DNA from: Epilithonimonas zeae
GTDB lineage: Bacteria; Bacteroidota; Bacteroidia; Flavobacteriales; Weeksellaceae
DNA: 64,000 nucleotides
Direction of reading: 5' to 3'
Assembly: GCF_023278365.1 (NCBI RefSeq)
Contig: NZ_CP075338.1
Span: 1,612,001-1,676,000 of the forward strand
The notes beneath the pieces were generated by a model, which was not told where the DNA came from, did no database searches, and was given only the letters and a program-made list of their open reading frames with translations. Numbering within the stretch: the first letter of the stretch is position 1; each line of letters opens with the position of its first letter. A program made the translations under genes and the position numbers. This document shows, one piece after another, positions 53,520 to 64,000 of the stretch.

Positions 53520-53676
53520 CAGCCCGACTTATCTCCAATTCTTATTTTTATTATTTGAATCGATGAACCACTTCGTTAGGCTTGAGCGGAAATCCTTTTT
53601 TGCTTATTCTTCAAGTTGTATTTAATCTGAAATGTTCTGCAAATAAGATTGGGAGCGAAAGGCGGAAATAGCTGCC
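53520..53676 (+). repeat. Dispersed structured repeat, long variant
   Basis: It begins CAGCCCGACTTATCTCCAAT, contains TTGAATCGATGAACCACTTC GTTAGG, then CTTGAGCGGAAATCC-T6-GC. It ends AAGATTGGGAGCGAAAGGCG followed by GAAATAGCTGCC. It occupies the 313-base spacer between gyrB and the RsiV-like gene. Same family as 25393-25537, 45270-45371 and, in part, 3230-3287. Confidence 0.7.
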
Positions 53677-53713
53677 CAAAAATTATTTCAGAAATTACAG
53701 AGTTTGGTACCTA

Positions 53714-53742
53714 ACAAAAAACCTTCCAAAATTGGAAGGTTT
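53714..53742 (-). terminator. Terminator after gyrB
   Basis: Minus strand AAACCTTCCAATTTTGGAAGGTTTTTTG, a 10-base stem with T run, 17 bases beyond the gyrB stop. Confidence 0.85.
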
Positions 53743-53758
53743 GATTTATAAATTTGTC

Positions 53759-56058
<2,300 letters not shown>

Positions 56059-56088
56059 TTGGTCAGTTAAATAAAATAATTACTTTTA
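56059..56088 (+). promoter_or_regulatory. Promoter of the small lipoprotein gene
   Basis: TTG at 56059-56061, exactly 19 bases, then TACTTTTA at 56081-56088 (one base off TAnnTTTG); the ATG follows at 56114. Confidence 0.6.
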
Positions 56089-56113
56089 TAAAACTAAACA
56101 AAAATCAATTTTC

Positions 56114-56503
56114 ATGAAAAAATCAATTTTTATTTTAGGTGCTTTTTTAGCACTAACACTAAGCTCTTGTAAAAAAGAAGAAACTAAAACGACAGAAGCT
56201 GCTGCAACTGAAAAAGCCGCCGAAAAAGCAACTGATGTAGTTGAATCTTCTGATGTTCCAAAATTCAGCGACCCTGAAATCACAAAATTTGCAGAGGAGT
56301 ACAACACTTACGTTAAAGATATGATAGCAGCAAGCAAAGCTCAAGATGCAAAGAAAATCCAGGAACTCTCTGCAAAAGCACAGGAATGGGCTACTAAATC
56401 GCAAACCGCATTGGCTAAAATGACTGCCGAAGATCAAAAACTTTGGACAGACTATTACACAAAATTAGCGCAGGATATGACAAATGCCGCATCAGGCAAA
56501 TAA
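56114..56503 (+). CDS. Small Ala/Lys/Glu-rich lipoprotein
   Basis: A 129-residue predicted lipoprotein (lipobox LTLSSC, Cys19). After a low-complexity Lys/Glu/Ala/Thr linker (residues 20-50) comes an almost fully helical domain (EITKFAEEYNTYVKDMIAA, KIQELSAKAQEWATKSQTAL, WTDYYTKLAQDM). It has its own promoter and terminator and looks like an abundant periplasmic lipoprotein. No family recognised with certainty. Confidence 0.8.
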   Translation: MKKSIFILGAFLALTLSSCKKEETKTTEAAATEKAAEKATDVVESSDVPKFSDPEITKFAEEYNTYVKDMIAASKAQDAKKIQELSAKAQEWATKSQTALAKMTAEDQKLWTDYYTKLAQDMTNAASGK

Positions 56504-56522
56504 TTGCACTTCTATAAAACAT

Positions 56523-56553
56523 AAGCGAGTCCAAAATTTGGACTCGCTTTTTT
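56523..56553. terminator. Bidirectional terminator
   Basis: AAGCGAGTCC-AAAATTT-GGACTCGCTT followed by T; between the lipoprotein gene and the convergent gltD. Confidence 0.87.
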
Positions 56554-56576
56554 ACTTGCAACTTTAGAATAATATT

Positions 56577-58010
56577 TTATTTATCTATACTTAAAAATTC
56601 ATCCACTTTATTTGCACACTTCCGCCCTTCCGCAATAGCCCAAACGACAAGACTCTGTCCTTTTCTGGCATCACCACAGGAAAAATATTTAGTTTTATTC
56701 GTTTTGAATTCTCTATCATTTCCGATGAGATTTCCTTTCGGGTCCAGACTGATATCTAAATCTTCCACCAAACCCTTGTGCTCCACGTGCGTATAGCCTA
56801 ATGCAATGAACGCCAAATCACAATCGATGACAAATTCTGAATTCGGTTTTTCTGTATAAAGATTCCATTGTCCATCGGCATCTTTTGTCCATTCCGCTTC
56901 GACAAGACGAAGACCAGTAAGATTTCCGTTTTCATCTTTTACAAATTCTTTGGAATTGACAGACCATTTTCTTTCACAGCCTTCCTCGTGAGAAGAAGTA
57001 ACGTGCAAAGTCATCGGCATTGTTGGCCAAGGCATTGTTTCGTCACGTTCTATAGGCTGAATCGGTTTGTAATAGATTTGATAAATAATTTCCGCGCCTT
57101 GTCGGTTACATGTCCCTATGCAATCTGCACCTGTATCACCTCCACCAATTACAACCACTTTTTTCCCTTTGGCATCAATATTTTTTTCACTGAACTGAAT
57201 TCCACTCACTTTTTTATTACTCTGAGAAAGAAAATCCATTGCAAAATGAACACCTTTCGCATCCCTATTCGGAATCATCAAATCTCGCGGAACTGTACTT
57301 CCCAAAGCCAAAACAACCGCATCAAAATTCCTATCCAAATCTTCCACAGAATAATTAACTCCAACATTGACATTAGTTCTGAATTCAATTCCTTCCTGTT
57401 TCATCCATTCTACACGGCGTTCGATAATTTTTTTATCTAATTTGAAATCCGGAATTCCGAAACGTAACAGACCACCAATTTCTGGGTCACGTTCAAAAAC
57501 CACCACCGAATGTCCCATTTGATTTAATTGATAAGCCGAAGCTAAACCAGCAGGCCCAGAACCAACAACGGCAACTTTTTTTCCAGTTCGGGTTTGAGGA
57601 ATAATTGGTTTTGCAAATCCGTTTTCGAAAGCGATTTCGATAATATTCTTCTCCACTTCTTCTATCGCAACCGGAAGACTGTTGATTCCCAAAACGCAAG
57701 CACCTTCACACGGCGCCGGACAAATCCGTCCTGTAAATTCAGGGAAATTGTTGGTAGAAATTAATAATTGGTAAGCCTTTTCCCATTGTTCTTTATAAAC
57801 TGCCTCATTAAATTCCGGAATCATATTCCCAAGCGGGCAGCCACTTTGACAAAACGGAATACCACAATCCATACACCGTGAAGATTGTTTATGAAGATAA
57901 CCCTCAGCAACCGGCGCATAAAATTCTTTATAATTACGAATCCTTTCCTCTACCGGGAATTTCTTCGGCAACTCTCTGTCGTACAATAAAAATCCATCTG
58001 TTTTTCCCAT
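56577..58010 (-). CDS. gltD: Glutamate synthase (NADPH) small subunit
   Basis: A 477-residue NADPH-dependent FAD subunit. The N-terminal Fe-S domain has CMDCGIPFCQSGCPLGN and GRICPAPCEGACVLG (two 4Fe-4S cysteine groups). The FAD loop is VAVVGSGPAGLASAYQL (about residue 149), the NADPH loop VVVIGGGDTGADCIGTC (about 287), and the second FAD motif FSCGDARKGQSLVVWAIAEGR is near the end. It passes electrons to GltB to make glutamate from 2-oxoglutarate and glutamine. Its ATG overlaps the gltB stop codon (TAATG), ensuring equal synthesis. Confidence 0.96.
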   Translation of the reverse strand: MGKTDGFLLYDRELPKKFPVEERIRNYKEFYAPVAEGYLHKQSSRCMDCGIPFCQSGCPLGNMIPEFNEAVYKEQWEKAYQLLISTNNFPEFTGRICPAPCEGACVLGINSLPVAIEEVEKNIIEIAFENGFAKPIIPQTRTGKKVAVVGSGPAGLASAYQLNQMGHSVVVFERDPEIGGLLRFGIPDFKLDKKIIERRVEWMKQEGIEFRTNVNVGVNYSVEDLDRNFDAVVLALGSTVPRDLMIPNRDAKGVHFAMDFLSQSNKKVSGIQFSEKNIDAKGKKVVVIGGGDTGADCIGTCNRQGAEIIYQIYYKPIQPIERDETMPWPTMPMTLHVTSSHEEGCERKWSVNSKEFVKDENGNLTGLRLVEAEWTKDADGQWNLYTEKPNSEFVIDCDLAFIALGYTHVEHKGLVEDLDISLDPKGNLIGNDREFKTNKTKYFSCGDARKGQSLVVWAIAEGRKCANKVDEFLSIDK

Positions 58011-61000
58011 TACTTCAACTCATTTATTTTATTTTCCATCGCTATTTTGTAATCTCTTGGATAAACTTTGATGATATGTTTCAAATTATTTTCAAAGTCA
58101 CTTAGAAGATAAGACGCTAATTCGCTCTTCGTCATTTCCAAATGTTCATTAATCAAATCTTTGATGATTGATTTATCTTTTTCTGTAATTTCCTCTAGGT
58201 CCGCCATATCAGGATTAAAATTTGTTTCTAAAGACCTTTCCAAATCCCAAACGTAAGCGATTCCGCCACTCATTCCCGCTCCAAAGTTTCTTCCGACTCC
58301 GCCAAGAATCAAAACTGTTCCTCCTGTCATATACTCGCAACCATGATCACCAACACCTTCTACAACCGCCGTTGCACCAGAATTACGAACCGCAAAACGC
58401 TCCCCCGCCATTCCGCACACAAAAATCTTCCCAGAAGTCGCACCATACAAAGCCACATTTCCGATGATGCTGTTCTGATGCGCTTTAATGGTCGATTCTT
58501 TACCCGGAAAAACCACTAAGTTAGCTCCAGAAAGACCTTTACCAAAATAATCATTAGCATCGCCTTCCAGAATCATCGTAATTCCTTTATTACAAAACGC
58601 GCCGAAACTTTGCCCAGCAGTTCCTTTAAAATTGAATTTCAAAGAATTATCAATCATTCCGTCTGAACCATATTTTTTGGTGACTTCGTGAGAGAGAATA
58701 GTCCCGGTAGTTCGATCGGTATTTTTGATGTTAAATCCAGCTTCAACCGATAGATTTTCATTAATAGCATTTTGCGAAGCTTCCAGCATTTTCCAAGACA
58801 AAGAATCTGAAAGCCCATGGTCTTGTTCTTCAATTTTAATAATTGGCAAATCAGTTTCGGACTTAAAGAAAATCGGACTCAAATCGATATGTTTATGTTT
58901 CCAAAATGATACATCTTTTTTTGTCGTCAAACATTGAGACTGCCCAACCATTTCATTAATTGTTTTAAAGCCTAAACTCGCCATAATTTCCCTAACTTCC
59001 ATTGCCAAAAAAGTGAAATAACTTACCAAATGCTCAGGTTTTCCTTTGAATTTTTTCCTCAATTCTTCATTTTGAGTAGCAATACCAACCGGGCAAGTAT
59101 TGAGATGGCATTTTCGCATCAAAATACAACCTTCCACAATCAAAGCAGAAGTTGAAATCCCCCATTCTTCCGCGCCAAGTAAAGTTGCAATAACAATATC
59201 ACGACCTGTCTTCACCTGACCGTCAACCTGCAAAGTCACACGATGACGCAGTTTATTTTTGATTAATGTTTGCTGCGTTTCCGCCAATCCCAATTCCCAA
59301 GGCAAACCTGTATGTCTTGTAGAACTTAATGGCGAAGCTCCAGTTCCGCCATCGTAACCAGAAATCAGAATATGGTCAGCTTTTGCTTTTGCAACACCGG
59401 AAGCAATCGTTCCGACGCCCGCTTTTGAAACTAATTTAACGGAAATCCTAGCGTGTCTATTCGCATTTTTCAAATCGAAAATCAATTGCGCTAAATCTTC
59501 TATGGAGTAAATATCGTGATGCGGTGGTGGCGAAATCAAACCAACACCCGGTGTAGAATGTCGGGTTTTCCCAATCCATTTATCCACTTTAAAACCTGGC
59601 AATTGCCCACCTTCGCCAGGTTTTGCACCTTGCGCCATTTTAATTTGAAGTTCTTCTGCTTCCGCCAGATATCTCGCTGTAACACCAAATCTACCTGACG
59701 CTACTTGCTTGATTGCTGAACGTAGATTATTTCGATTTTCATCCAAAACATAACGTTTCTCATCTTCGCCACCTTCACCTGTATTGCTTTTTGCACCAAT
59801 TCGATTCATAGCAATCGCCAATGTAGAATGCGCTTCGTAAGAAATCGAACCAAAAGACATTGCACCCGTTGCAAAACGTTTCAGAATATTTTCTATAGGC
59901 TCAACTTCATCAATAGGAATCGATTGTCTGTCATTTTTAAAATCCATCAGACCTCGCAGAAGTGAAGCTTTCTCTGAAAGTTGATTGACCGTTCTTGAAT
60001 ATTTCTTGAATATATCATAACGATCATTCCAAGTTGCCTGTTGCAAAAGATGGACAGATTGCGGATTGAACTGATGATATTCGTTATCTGGTTTCCATTG
60101 ATAAACACCCCCTGGCTCCAAGATTTGCTGAGGTAATTTCCGAACAAACGCATTGAAATGTTTTGTCAAAGCTTCTTTTGCGATTTCATCAAACCCAATT
60201 CCATCGATTCTTGAAATCGCTCCCGTAAAACATGTATTAACAACAGCTTTATTAAGACCAATAATCTCAAAAATCTGTGCGCCATGATAAGACTGTAATG
60301 TAGAAATTCCCATCTTTGAAAATATCTTCAGAAGTCCATCTCCGACCGCTTTTCTATAATTATTTTTTAATTTATCTAATTCTATTTCGTTTCCGAATTC
60401 ATTTTTATGGAACATTTCGCGGATGCTCGCCAAAGCCAAATAAGGATTGATTGCTGTAGCTCCAAAACCTAGCAAAGCCGCAAAATGATGAACTTCCCAC
60501 ACATCGCCAACCTCCATCACAATTCCAATTTTCCGACGAACCCCCTTTCTTATCAAATGATGATGAACCGCAGAACATGCCAAAAGAGACGGAATCGCCG
60601 CGTGACCCGAATCCAAAGAACGGTCGGAAAGCACAATAACCTCAAACCCGTCATCAACAGCATCTATCGCATAACGACAAATCCTATCAATTGCCTTTCT
60701 CAAAGTTCCTTCTTTCTCATCCGTCTTAAAATAAGTATAAATGGTTTTCGATTGAAATTTCCCCGTATCTACACTTCGCAACTTTTCCAATTGTTCATTA
60801 TTCAGAATCGGGTCATCTAATTTTATAGAATGGGCGAAGTTTTTATCTTCTTCCAAAAGATTACCACTTCCACCAAGAATTGTAGTCAAAGACATCACCA
60901 ACTTTTCACGAATCGGGTCAATGGGCGGATTAGTAACCTGAGCAAATAATTGTTTGAAATAAGAACTGAGATGTTGCGGTTTTTCACTCAGAACAGCCAA

Positions 61001-62542
61001 AGGCGCATCAAAACCCATAGAACCAATTGGTTCTTTTCCCTGCTCCGCCATTTCTTTGATAATGACATCCAAATCCTCTCTTGAATATCCAAATGCTTTT
61101 TGATATTTGAAAATATCTTCGGATTGTAATTTGTTAAAACGAATTTTTGGACTTGGCAATTCGTTGATATTAATCTTCATTTTATCCAACCAATCTCTAT
61201 ACGGTTGAGAAGTACAAATCTCTTTTTTAAGTTCCTCATCGCTAATGATTTCGCCTTTTTTCATATCAACCAAGAACATTTTTCCTGGTTGAAGACGACC
61301 TCTTTTTATGACTTTTTGCTGATCTACCGGCAAAGCGCCCGACTCCGAAGCCATAATAACGCGGTCATCGGAAGTAACACAATATCGTGAAGGTCGAAGT
61401 CCGTTTCTATCCAAAGTTGCGCCGATAATTTCGCCATCTGTAAAAGAAATAGAAGCAGGACCATCCCAAGGTTCCATCATACAAGCGTGAAATTCATAAA
61501 AATCCTTCTTGTAATCTTCCATTTGCTTGTGACCATCCCAAGCCTCGGGAATCAGCATCATCATTGTATGCGGAAGCGAACGACCCGAATGATAAAGCAA
61601 TTCTACCATATTATCAAGGTAGGAAGAATCGGATTGTCCTGGTTTTGTGATTGGCAAAATCATATCCATTTCCTGAGCAGTAAAATTGGAACTTTCGAAT
61701 GTTTTTTCTGAAGATTTCAACCAATTCAGATTCCCTCCAATCGTATTGATTTCGCCATTGTGAGCCAAAAAACGAAACGGTTGCGCCAAACTCCACGTCG
61801 GATTTGTATTGGTTGCAAAACGTGAATGCACCATTCCGAAAGCCGAACGCAATCTCGGGTCTGACAAATCCTTGAAATAGTTACGAATCTGAACCGAACG
61901 CAACTGACCTTTGTAAATCAGCTTTTTACAGGAAAAAGAAGCGACGTAAAAACCAATTGGGTCATTGCTTGTTACGCTCGTAATCTGATGTGAAATATAA
62001 TTTTTGAAAACGAACAATTTTCTCTCAAAATCTTTATCAGTTTCTATATCAAAAGGGCGCTCTACAAAAAGCATTTCCATCACAGGTTCTACGCTTTTTG
62101 CCAAATCTCCTAAATCTATATTGCTAACAGGAACAGGACGATAACCCAAAATTTTGAGTCCTAACTTTTCCGCCGATTGCTCAATAATCTCTTTACATTC
62201 TTGCCTGATGAAATTATTCTGAGGAAAGAAAAGCATCCCAACACCATATTGCCCAGGCTCAGCAATATCAATTCCGTATTTTAAAGCTTCATCAAAAAGT
62301 AATTCGTGTGGTAGTTGGATTTGAATTCCCGCGCCATCACCTGTATTACTTTCGTAACCTGTAGCACCACGATGTTCCATATTTTCGAGCATCGTAATTG
62401 CATCGCTGACAATTTTGAAACTTTTGAGTCCTTTTATATTAGCCACAAAACCAACACCGCAGGAATCGAATTCTGTTTCTGGTAAATAAAGTCCTTGATT
62501 TTTGGGAATGGATTTTCGGGAAGTTTTCTTTGCTCTTTTCAT
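58010..62542 (-). CDS. gltB: Glutamate synthase large subunit
   Basis: A 1510-residue subunit. The N-terminal glutamine amidotransferase (class II) domain starts after a propeptide at catalytic Cys28 (FDSCGVGF). HSRFATNTNPTWSLAQPFR, HNGEINTIGGN and RNGLRPSRYC are its further signatures. The central and FMN domains follow (about 440-1190): GEGGQLPGFKV, SPPPHHDIYSIEDLAQL, SGYDGGTGASPLSS, and the 3Fe-4S cysteines in CILMRKCHLNTCPVG. A C-terminal GXGXG beta-helix domain (about 1250-1440) follows. Full length; upstream region has no obvious consensus promoter. Confidence 0.97.
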   Translation of the reverse strand: MKRAKKTSRKSIPKNQGLYLPETEFDSCGVGFVANIKGLKSFKIVSDAITMLENMEHRGATGYESNTGDGAGIQIQLPHELLFDEALKYGIDIAEPGQYGVGMLFFPQNNFIRQECKEIIEQSAEKLGLKILGYRPVPVSNIDLGDLAKSVEPVMEMLFVERPFDIETDKDFERKLFVFKNYISHQITSVTSNDPIGFYVASFSCKKLIYKGQLRSVQIRNYFKDLSDPRLRSAFGMVHSRFATNTNPTWSLAQPFRFLAHNGEINTIGGNLNWLKSSEKTFESSNFTAQEMDMILPITKPGQSDSSYLDNMVELLYHSGRSLPHTMMMLIPEAWDGHKQMEDYKKDFYEFHACMMEPWDGPASISFTDGEIIGATLDRNGLRPSRYCVTSDDRVIMASESGALPVDQQKVIKRGRLQPGKMFLVDMKKGEIISDEELKKEICTSQPYRDWLDKMKININELPSPKIRFNKLQSEDIFKYQKAFGYSREDLDVIIKEMAEQGKEPIGSMGFDAPLAVLSEKPQHLSSYFKQLFAQVTNPPIDPIREKLVMSLTTILGGSGNLLEEDKNFAHSIKLDDPILNNEQLEKLRSVDTGKFQSKTIYTYFKTDEKEGTLRKAIDRICRYAIDAVDDGFEVIVLSDRSLDSGHAAIPSLLACSAVHHHLIRKGVRRKIGIVMEVGDVWEVHHFAALLGFGATAINPYLALASIREMFHKNEFGNEIELDKLKNNYRKAVGDGLLKIFSKMGISTLQSYHGAQIFEIIGLNKAVVNTCFTGAISRIDGIGFDEIAKEALTKHFNAFVRKLPQQILEPGGVYQWKPDNEYHQFNPQSVHLLQQATWNDRYDIFKKYSRTVNQLSEKASLLRGLMDFKNDRQSIPIDEVEPIENILKRFATGAMSFGSISYEAHSTLAIAMNRIGAKSNTGEGGEDEKRYVLDENRNNLRSAIKQVASGRFGVTARYLAEAEELQIKMAQGAKPGEGGQLPGFKVDKWIGKTRHSTPGVGLISPPPHHDIYSIEDLAQLIFDLKNANRHARISVKLVSKAGVGTIASGVAKAKADHILISGYDGGTGASPLSSTRHTGLPWELGLAETQQTLIKNKLRHRVTLQVDGQVKTGRDIVIATLLGAEEWGISTSALIVEGCILMRKCHLNTCPVGIATQNEELRKKFKGKPEHLVSYFTFLAMEVREIMASLGFKTINEMVGQSQCLTTKKDVSFWKHKHIDLSPIFFKSETDLPIIKIEEQDHGLSDSLSWKMLEASQNAINENLSVEAGFNIKNTDRTTGTILSHEVTKKYGSDGMIDNSLKFNFKGTAGQSFGAFCNKGITMILEGDANDYFGKGLSGANLVVFPGKESTIKAHQNSIIGNVALYGATSGKIFVCGMAGERFAVRNSGATAVVEGVGDHGCEYMTGGTVLILGGVGRNFGAGMSGGIAYVWDLERSLETNFNPDMADLEEITEKDKSIIKDLINEHLEMTKSELASYLLSDFENNLKHIIKVYPRDYKIAMENKINELK

Positions 62543-63085
62543 CTACATCAATTTTGGATATTAACAAACTTAATGAAAAAAAAATCAAAAATGATTTTAA
62601 ATTACTGAATCAGCAATTATAAAAACTACAAATAAGATTCAAAACAAATAAAACATCTTTTATTTGATAAAAATTTACATTAATTTAATATTGGATAAAA
62701 AGTTGTTAAAACTGAATTAACATATAAAATAATCAATGTATTAACAATCAGACAATTAATCAAAATGATCATTTCAATAAATCTTGAAAAAACGTAGAAT
62801 TAAACCTAATTTTTGTAAAAATATGATATTGAGTTAAAATCTGATATAAAACAAAAACACCCCTGAAAAATTAGGGGTGTAATATTTTAAAATTCAATTT
62901 CAAACCAAAACAATATTATATTTTGATAAAGTTATTTATTTAAAAGGATTTTTAATTATTTAGAAATTAAAAAACGAAAAGTAAATTTAATTTTAACAAT
63001 TTACCATAATTAATTAAATTTATTTAAATAATTAATAAACTAAACCTCATTATAAATGATTTTCAACAACAAATCCAGGAAAACC
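62543..63085. other. AT-rich intergenic region between gltB and lysS
   Basis: 543 bases with very low GC and no ORF of coding character. It holds the lysS terminator (62847-62880) and must hold the gltB promoter, which I cannot identify with confidence. Confidence 0.4.
62847..62880 (-). terminator. Terminator for the lysS transcript
   Basis: Stem ACACCCCT-AATTTTTC-AGGGGTGT followed on the minus strand by TTTTTGTTTT. It lies about 206 bases beyond the lysS stop codon, so the transcript would have a long 3' untranslated region. Confidence 0.75.
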
Positions 63086-64000
63086 TTAAACCAACTTCAT
63101 CAACAAAATATCATCAATTTTCTCAACTTTCACCAAATTATTTTTAGTTAAAGTTTTAGATGCTTTGTCCCATTTTTTACCAGAAAGTTGGGAGCGGATT
63201 TTTACTTCATTCAATTCCAATGCATCTTCCTGAGAATTAAGAATTTCAAGGATTACTTTTTCATCTTCACCTAATTCAACAGCTGGTGCTTTTTTCTCAG
63301 GTCTCATTTGCGGGAAGAATAGAACCTCCTGGATGCTCGGATTATTCGTTAAGAACATAATCAAACGGTCCATCCCGATTCCAAGACCAGACGTTGGCGG
63401 CATTCCGTATTCTAAAGCTCTAAGGAAGTCTTCGTCAATAAATTGGCCTGCTTCATCATCCCCTTTTTCTGACAATAATAATTGATGCTCAAAACGCTGC
63501 CTCTGGTCAATCGGGTCATTTAACTCCGAATAAGCATTCGCAATTTCTTTTCCGCAAACCATTAATTCGAAACGCTCTGTCAAACCTTCCTGGCTTCTGT
63601 GTTTTTTGGTCAAAGGTGACATCTCCACAGGATAATCTGTGATGAAAGTCGGCTGAATAAAGTTTCCTTCGCATTTTTCTCCAAAAATCTCATCAATCAA
63701 TTTCCCTTTACCCATCGTTTCATCCACTTCGATTCCTATAGATTTTGCAAAATCGAATAATTCCTGCTCAGATTTTCCAGTGATGTTGAAACCTGTGTAT
63801 TTCAGAATCGCTTCTGTCATAGATACTCTTGGATAAGGTGCTTTCCAGCTGATTTTATGTTCTCCGAAAGTTGATTCCGAAGAGCCATTCACTGAAGTTG
63901 CACAGAATTCCAGCAATTTTTCCGTAAAATCCATCATCCAGTTGTAATCTTTGTAAGCTACATAGATTTCCATTGCCGTGAATTCGGGATTGTGCGTTCT
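63086..64000 (-). CDS. lysS: Lysyl-tRNA synthetase, class II (3' part)
   Basis: The C-terminal 304 codons of a class IIb synthetase; the gene continues beyond position 64000. The visible part starts RTHNPEFTAMEIYVAYKDYN, which is inside the catalytic domain after motif 2. It has ELNDPIDQRQRFEHQL, motif 3 in GLGIGMDRLIMFLTNNPSIQEVLFFP, and then an approximately 75-residue C-terminal extension (after MRPEKK). That extension contains DEKVILEILNSQ, as seen in Bacteroidota LysS; its role is unclear. The in-frame ATG at 63973 is internal and should not be taken as the start. Confidence 0.95.
   Translation of the reverse strand, partial: RTHNPEFTAMEIYVAYKDYNWMMDFTEKLLEFCATSVNGSSESTFGEHKISWKAPYPRVSMTEAILKYTGFNITGKSEQELFDFAKSIGIEVDETMGKGKLIDEIFGEKCEGNFIQPTFITDYPVEMSPLTKKHRSQEGLTERFELMVCGKEIANAYSELNDPIDQRQRFEHQLLLSEKGDDEAGQFIDEDFLRALEYGMPPTSGLGIGMDRLIMFLTNNPSIQEVLFFPQMRPEKKAPAVELGEDEKVILEILNSQEDALELNEVKIRSQLSGKKWDKASKTLTKNNLVKVEKIDDILLMKLV

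Noticed and set aside
58222-61796. Several antisense ORFs within gltB
   Set aside because: All lie opposite conserved GltB coding sequence and have no start context or recognisable protein features.

Overview
The window looks like chromosomal DNA of a low-GC member of the Bacteroidota, class Flavobacteriia, most likely a Chryseobacterium-like Weeksellaceae. The evidence is: promoters of the TTG-N19-TAnnTTTG type with almost no Shine-Dalgarno sites; type IX secretion C-terminal domains (gliding/sorting type) on two secreted proteins; a fused LpxC-FabZ; a PafA-type alkaline phosphatase; SusC-like and TonB-type outer membrane proteins; and typical flavobacterial intergenic palindromes. There are no phages, classical insertion sequences, CRISPR arrays or rRNA genes. 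Most of it is housekeeping.

Layout. 1-620: initiator tRNA followed by a small GIY-YIG nuclease gene and a damaged second copy of the tRNA 3' half. 630-3104: tRNA modification (Sua5 type), yaaA and prmC. 3389-9057: rhomboid protease and a coupled parE-orf-parC operon (topoisomerase IV). 9218-14591: secreted T9SS protein, ychF, DciA-like protein, a membrane 'recombinase' family protein, mtgA. 14805-15803: a minus-strand tRNA cluster (Ser, Pro, Arg, Pro, Arg) with a second GIY-YIG gene and broken tRNA-Arg copies. 15938-23969: amidase, acetyltransferase, prmA, TonB receptor, uvrA, NmrA-like protein. 23970-26711: YceI, polysaccharide deacetylase and a 627-bp gap with a DnaA-box palindrome and a 21-codon ORF. 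26712-35460: TIGR02757 protein, pafA, an outer membrane barrel protein, small conserved proteins, a Fur-type regulator divergent from a thioredoxin-reductase-like gene. 35528-42511: mdh, pfkA, gap, a 14-repeat secreted protein, recA. 42546-50559: porin, sucD, a second lpxD, efp, lpxA, lpxC-fabZ, lpxD and an HD hydrolase, a lipid A/central block read on the minus strand. 50680-64000: lipoproteins, lipid kinase, gyrB, gltD-gltB and the 3' part of lysS.

The most interesting signal is an architecture seen twice independently: intact tRNA - terminator - GIY-YIG nuclease gene - second copy of the tRNA 3' half in which the anticodon arm is partly or wholly replaced by a short palindrome (TCCG...CGGA) - second copy of the terminator. 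It occurs at tRNA-fMet (156-612) and tRNA-Arg (15340-14805). I infer a tiny tRNA-targeting mobile element that carries its own replacement tRNA 3' half and uses a GIY-YIG nuclease rather than an integrase. Other points of interest are in-frame repeat insertions in prmC, a dispersed structured repeat family, paired DnaA boxes and a possible short peptide gene.
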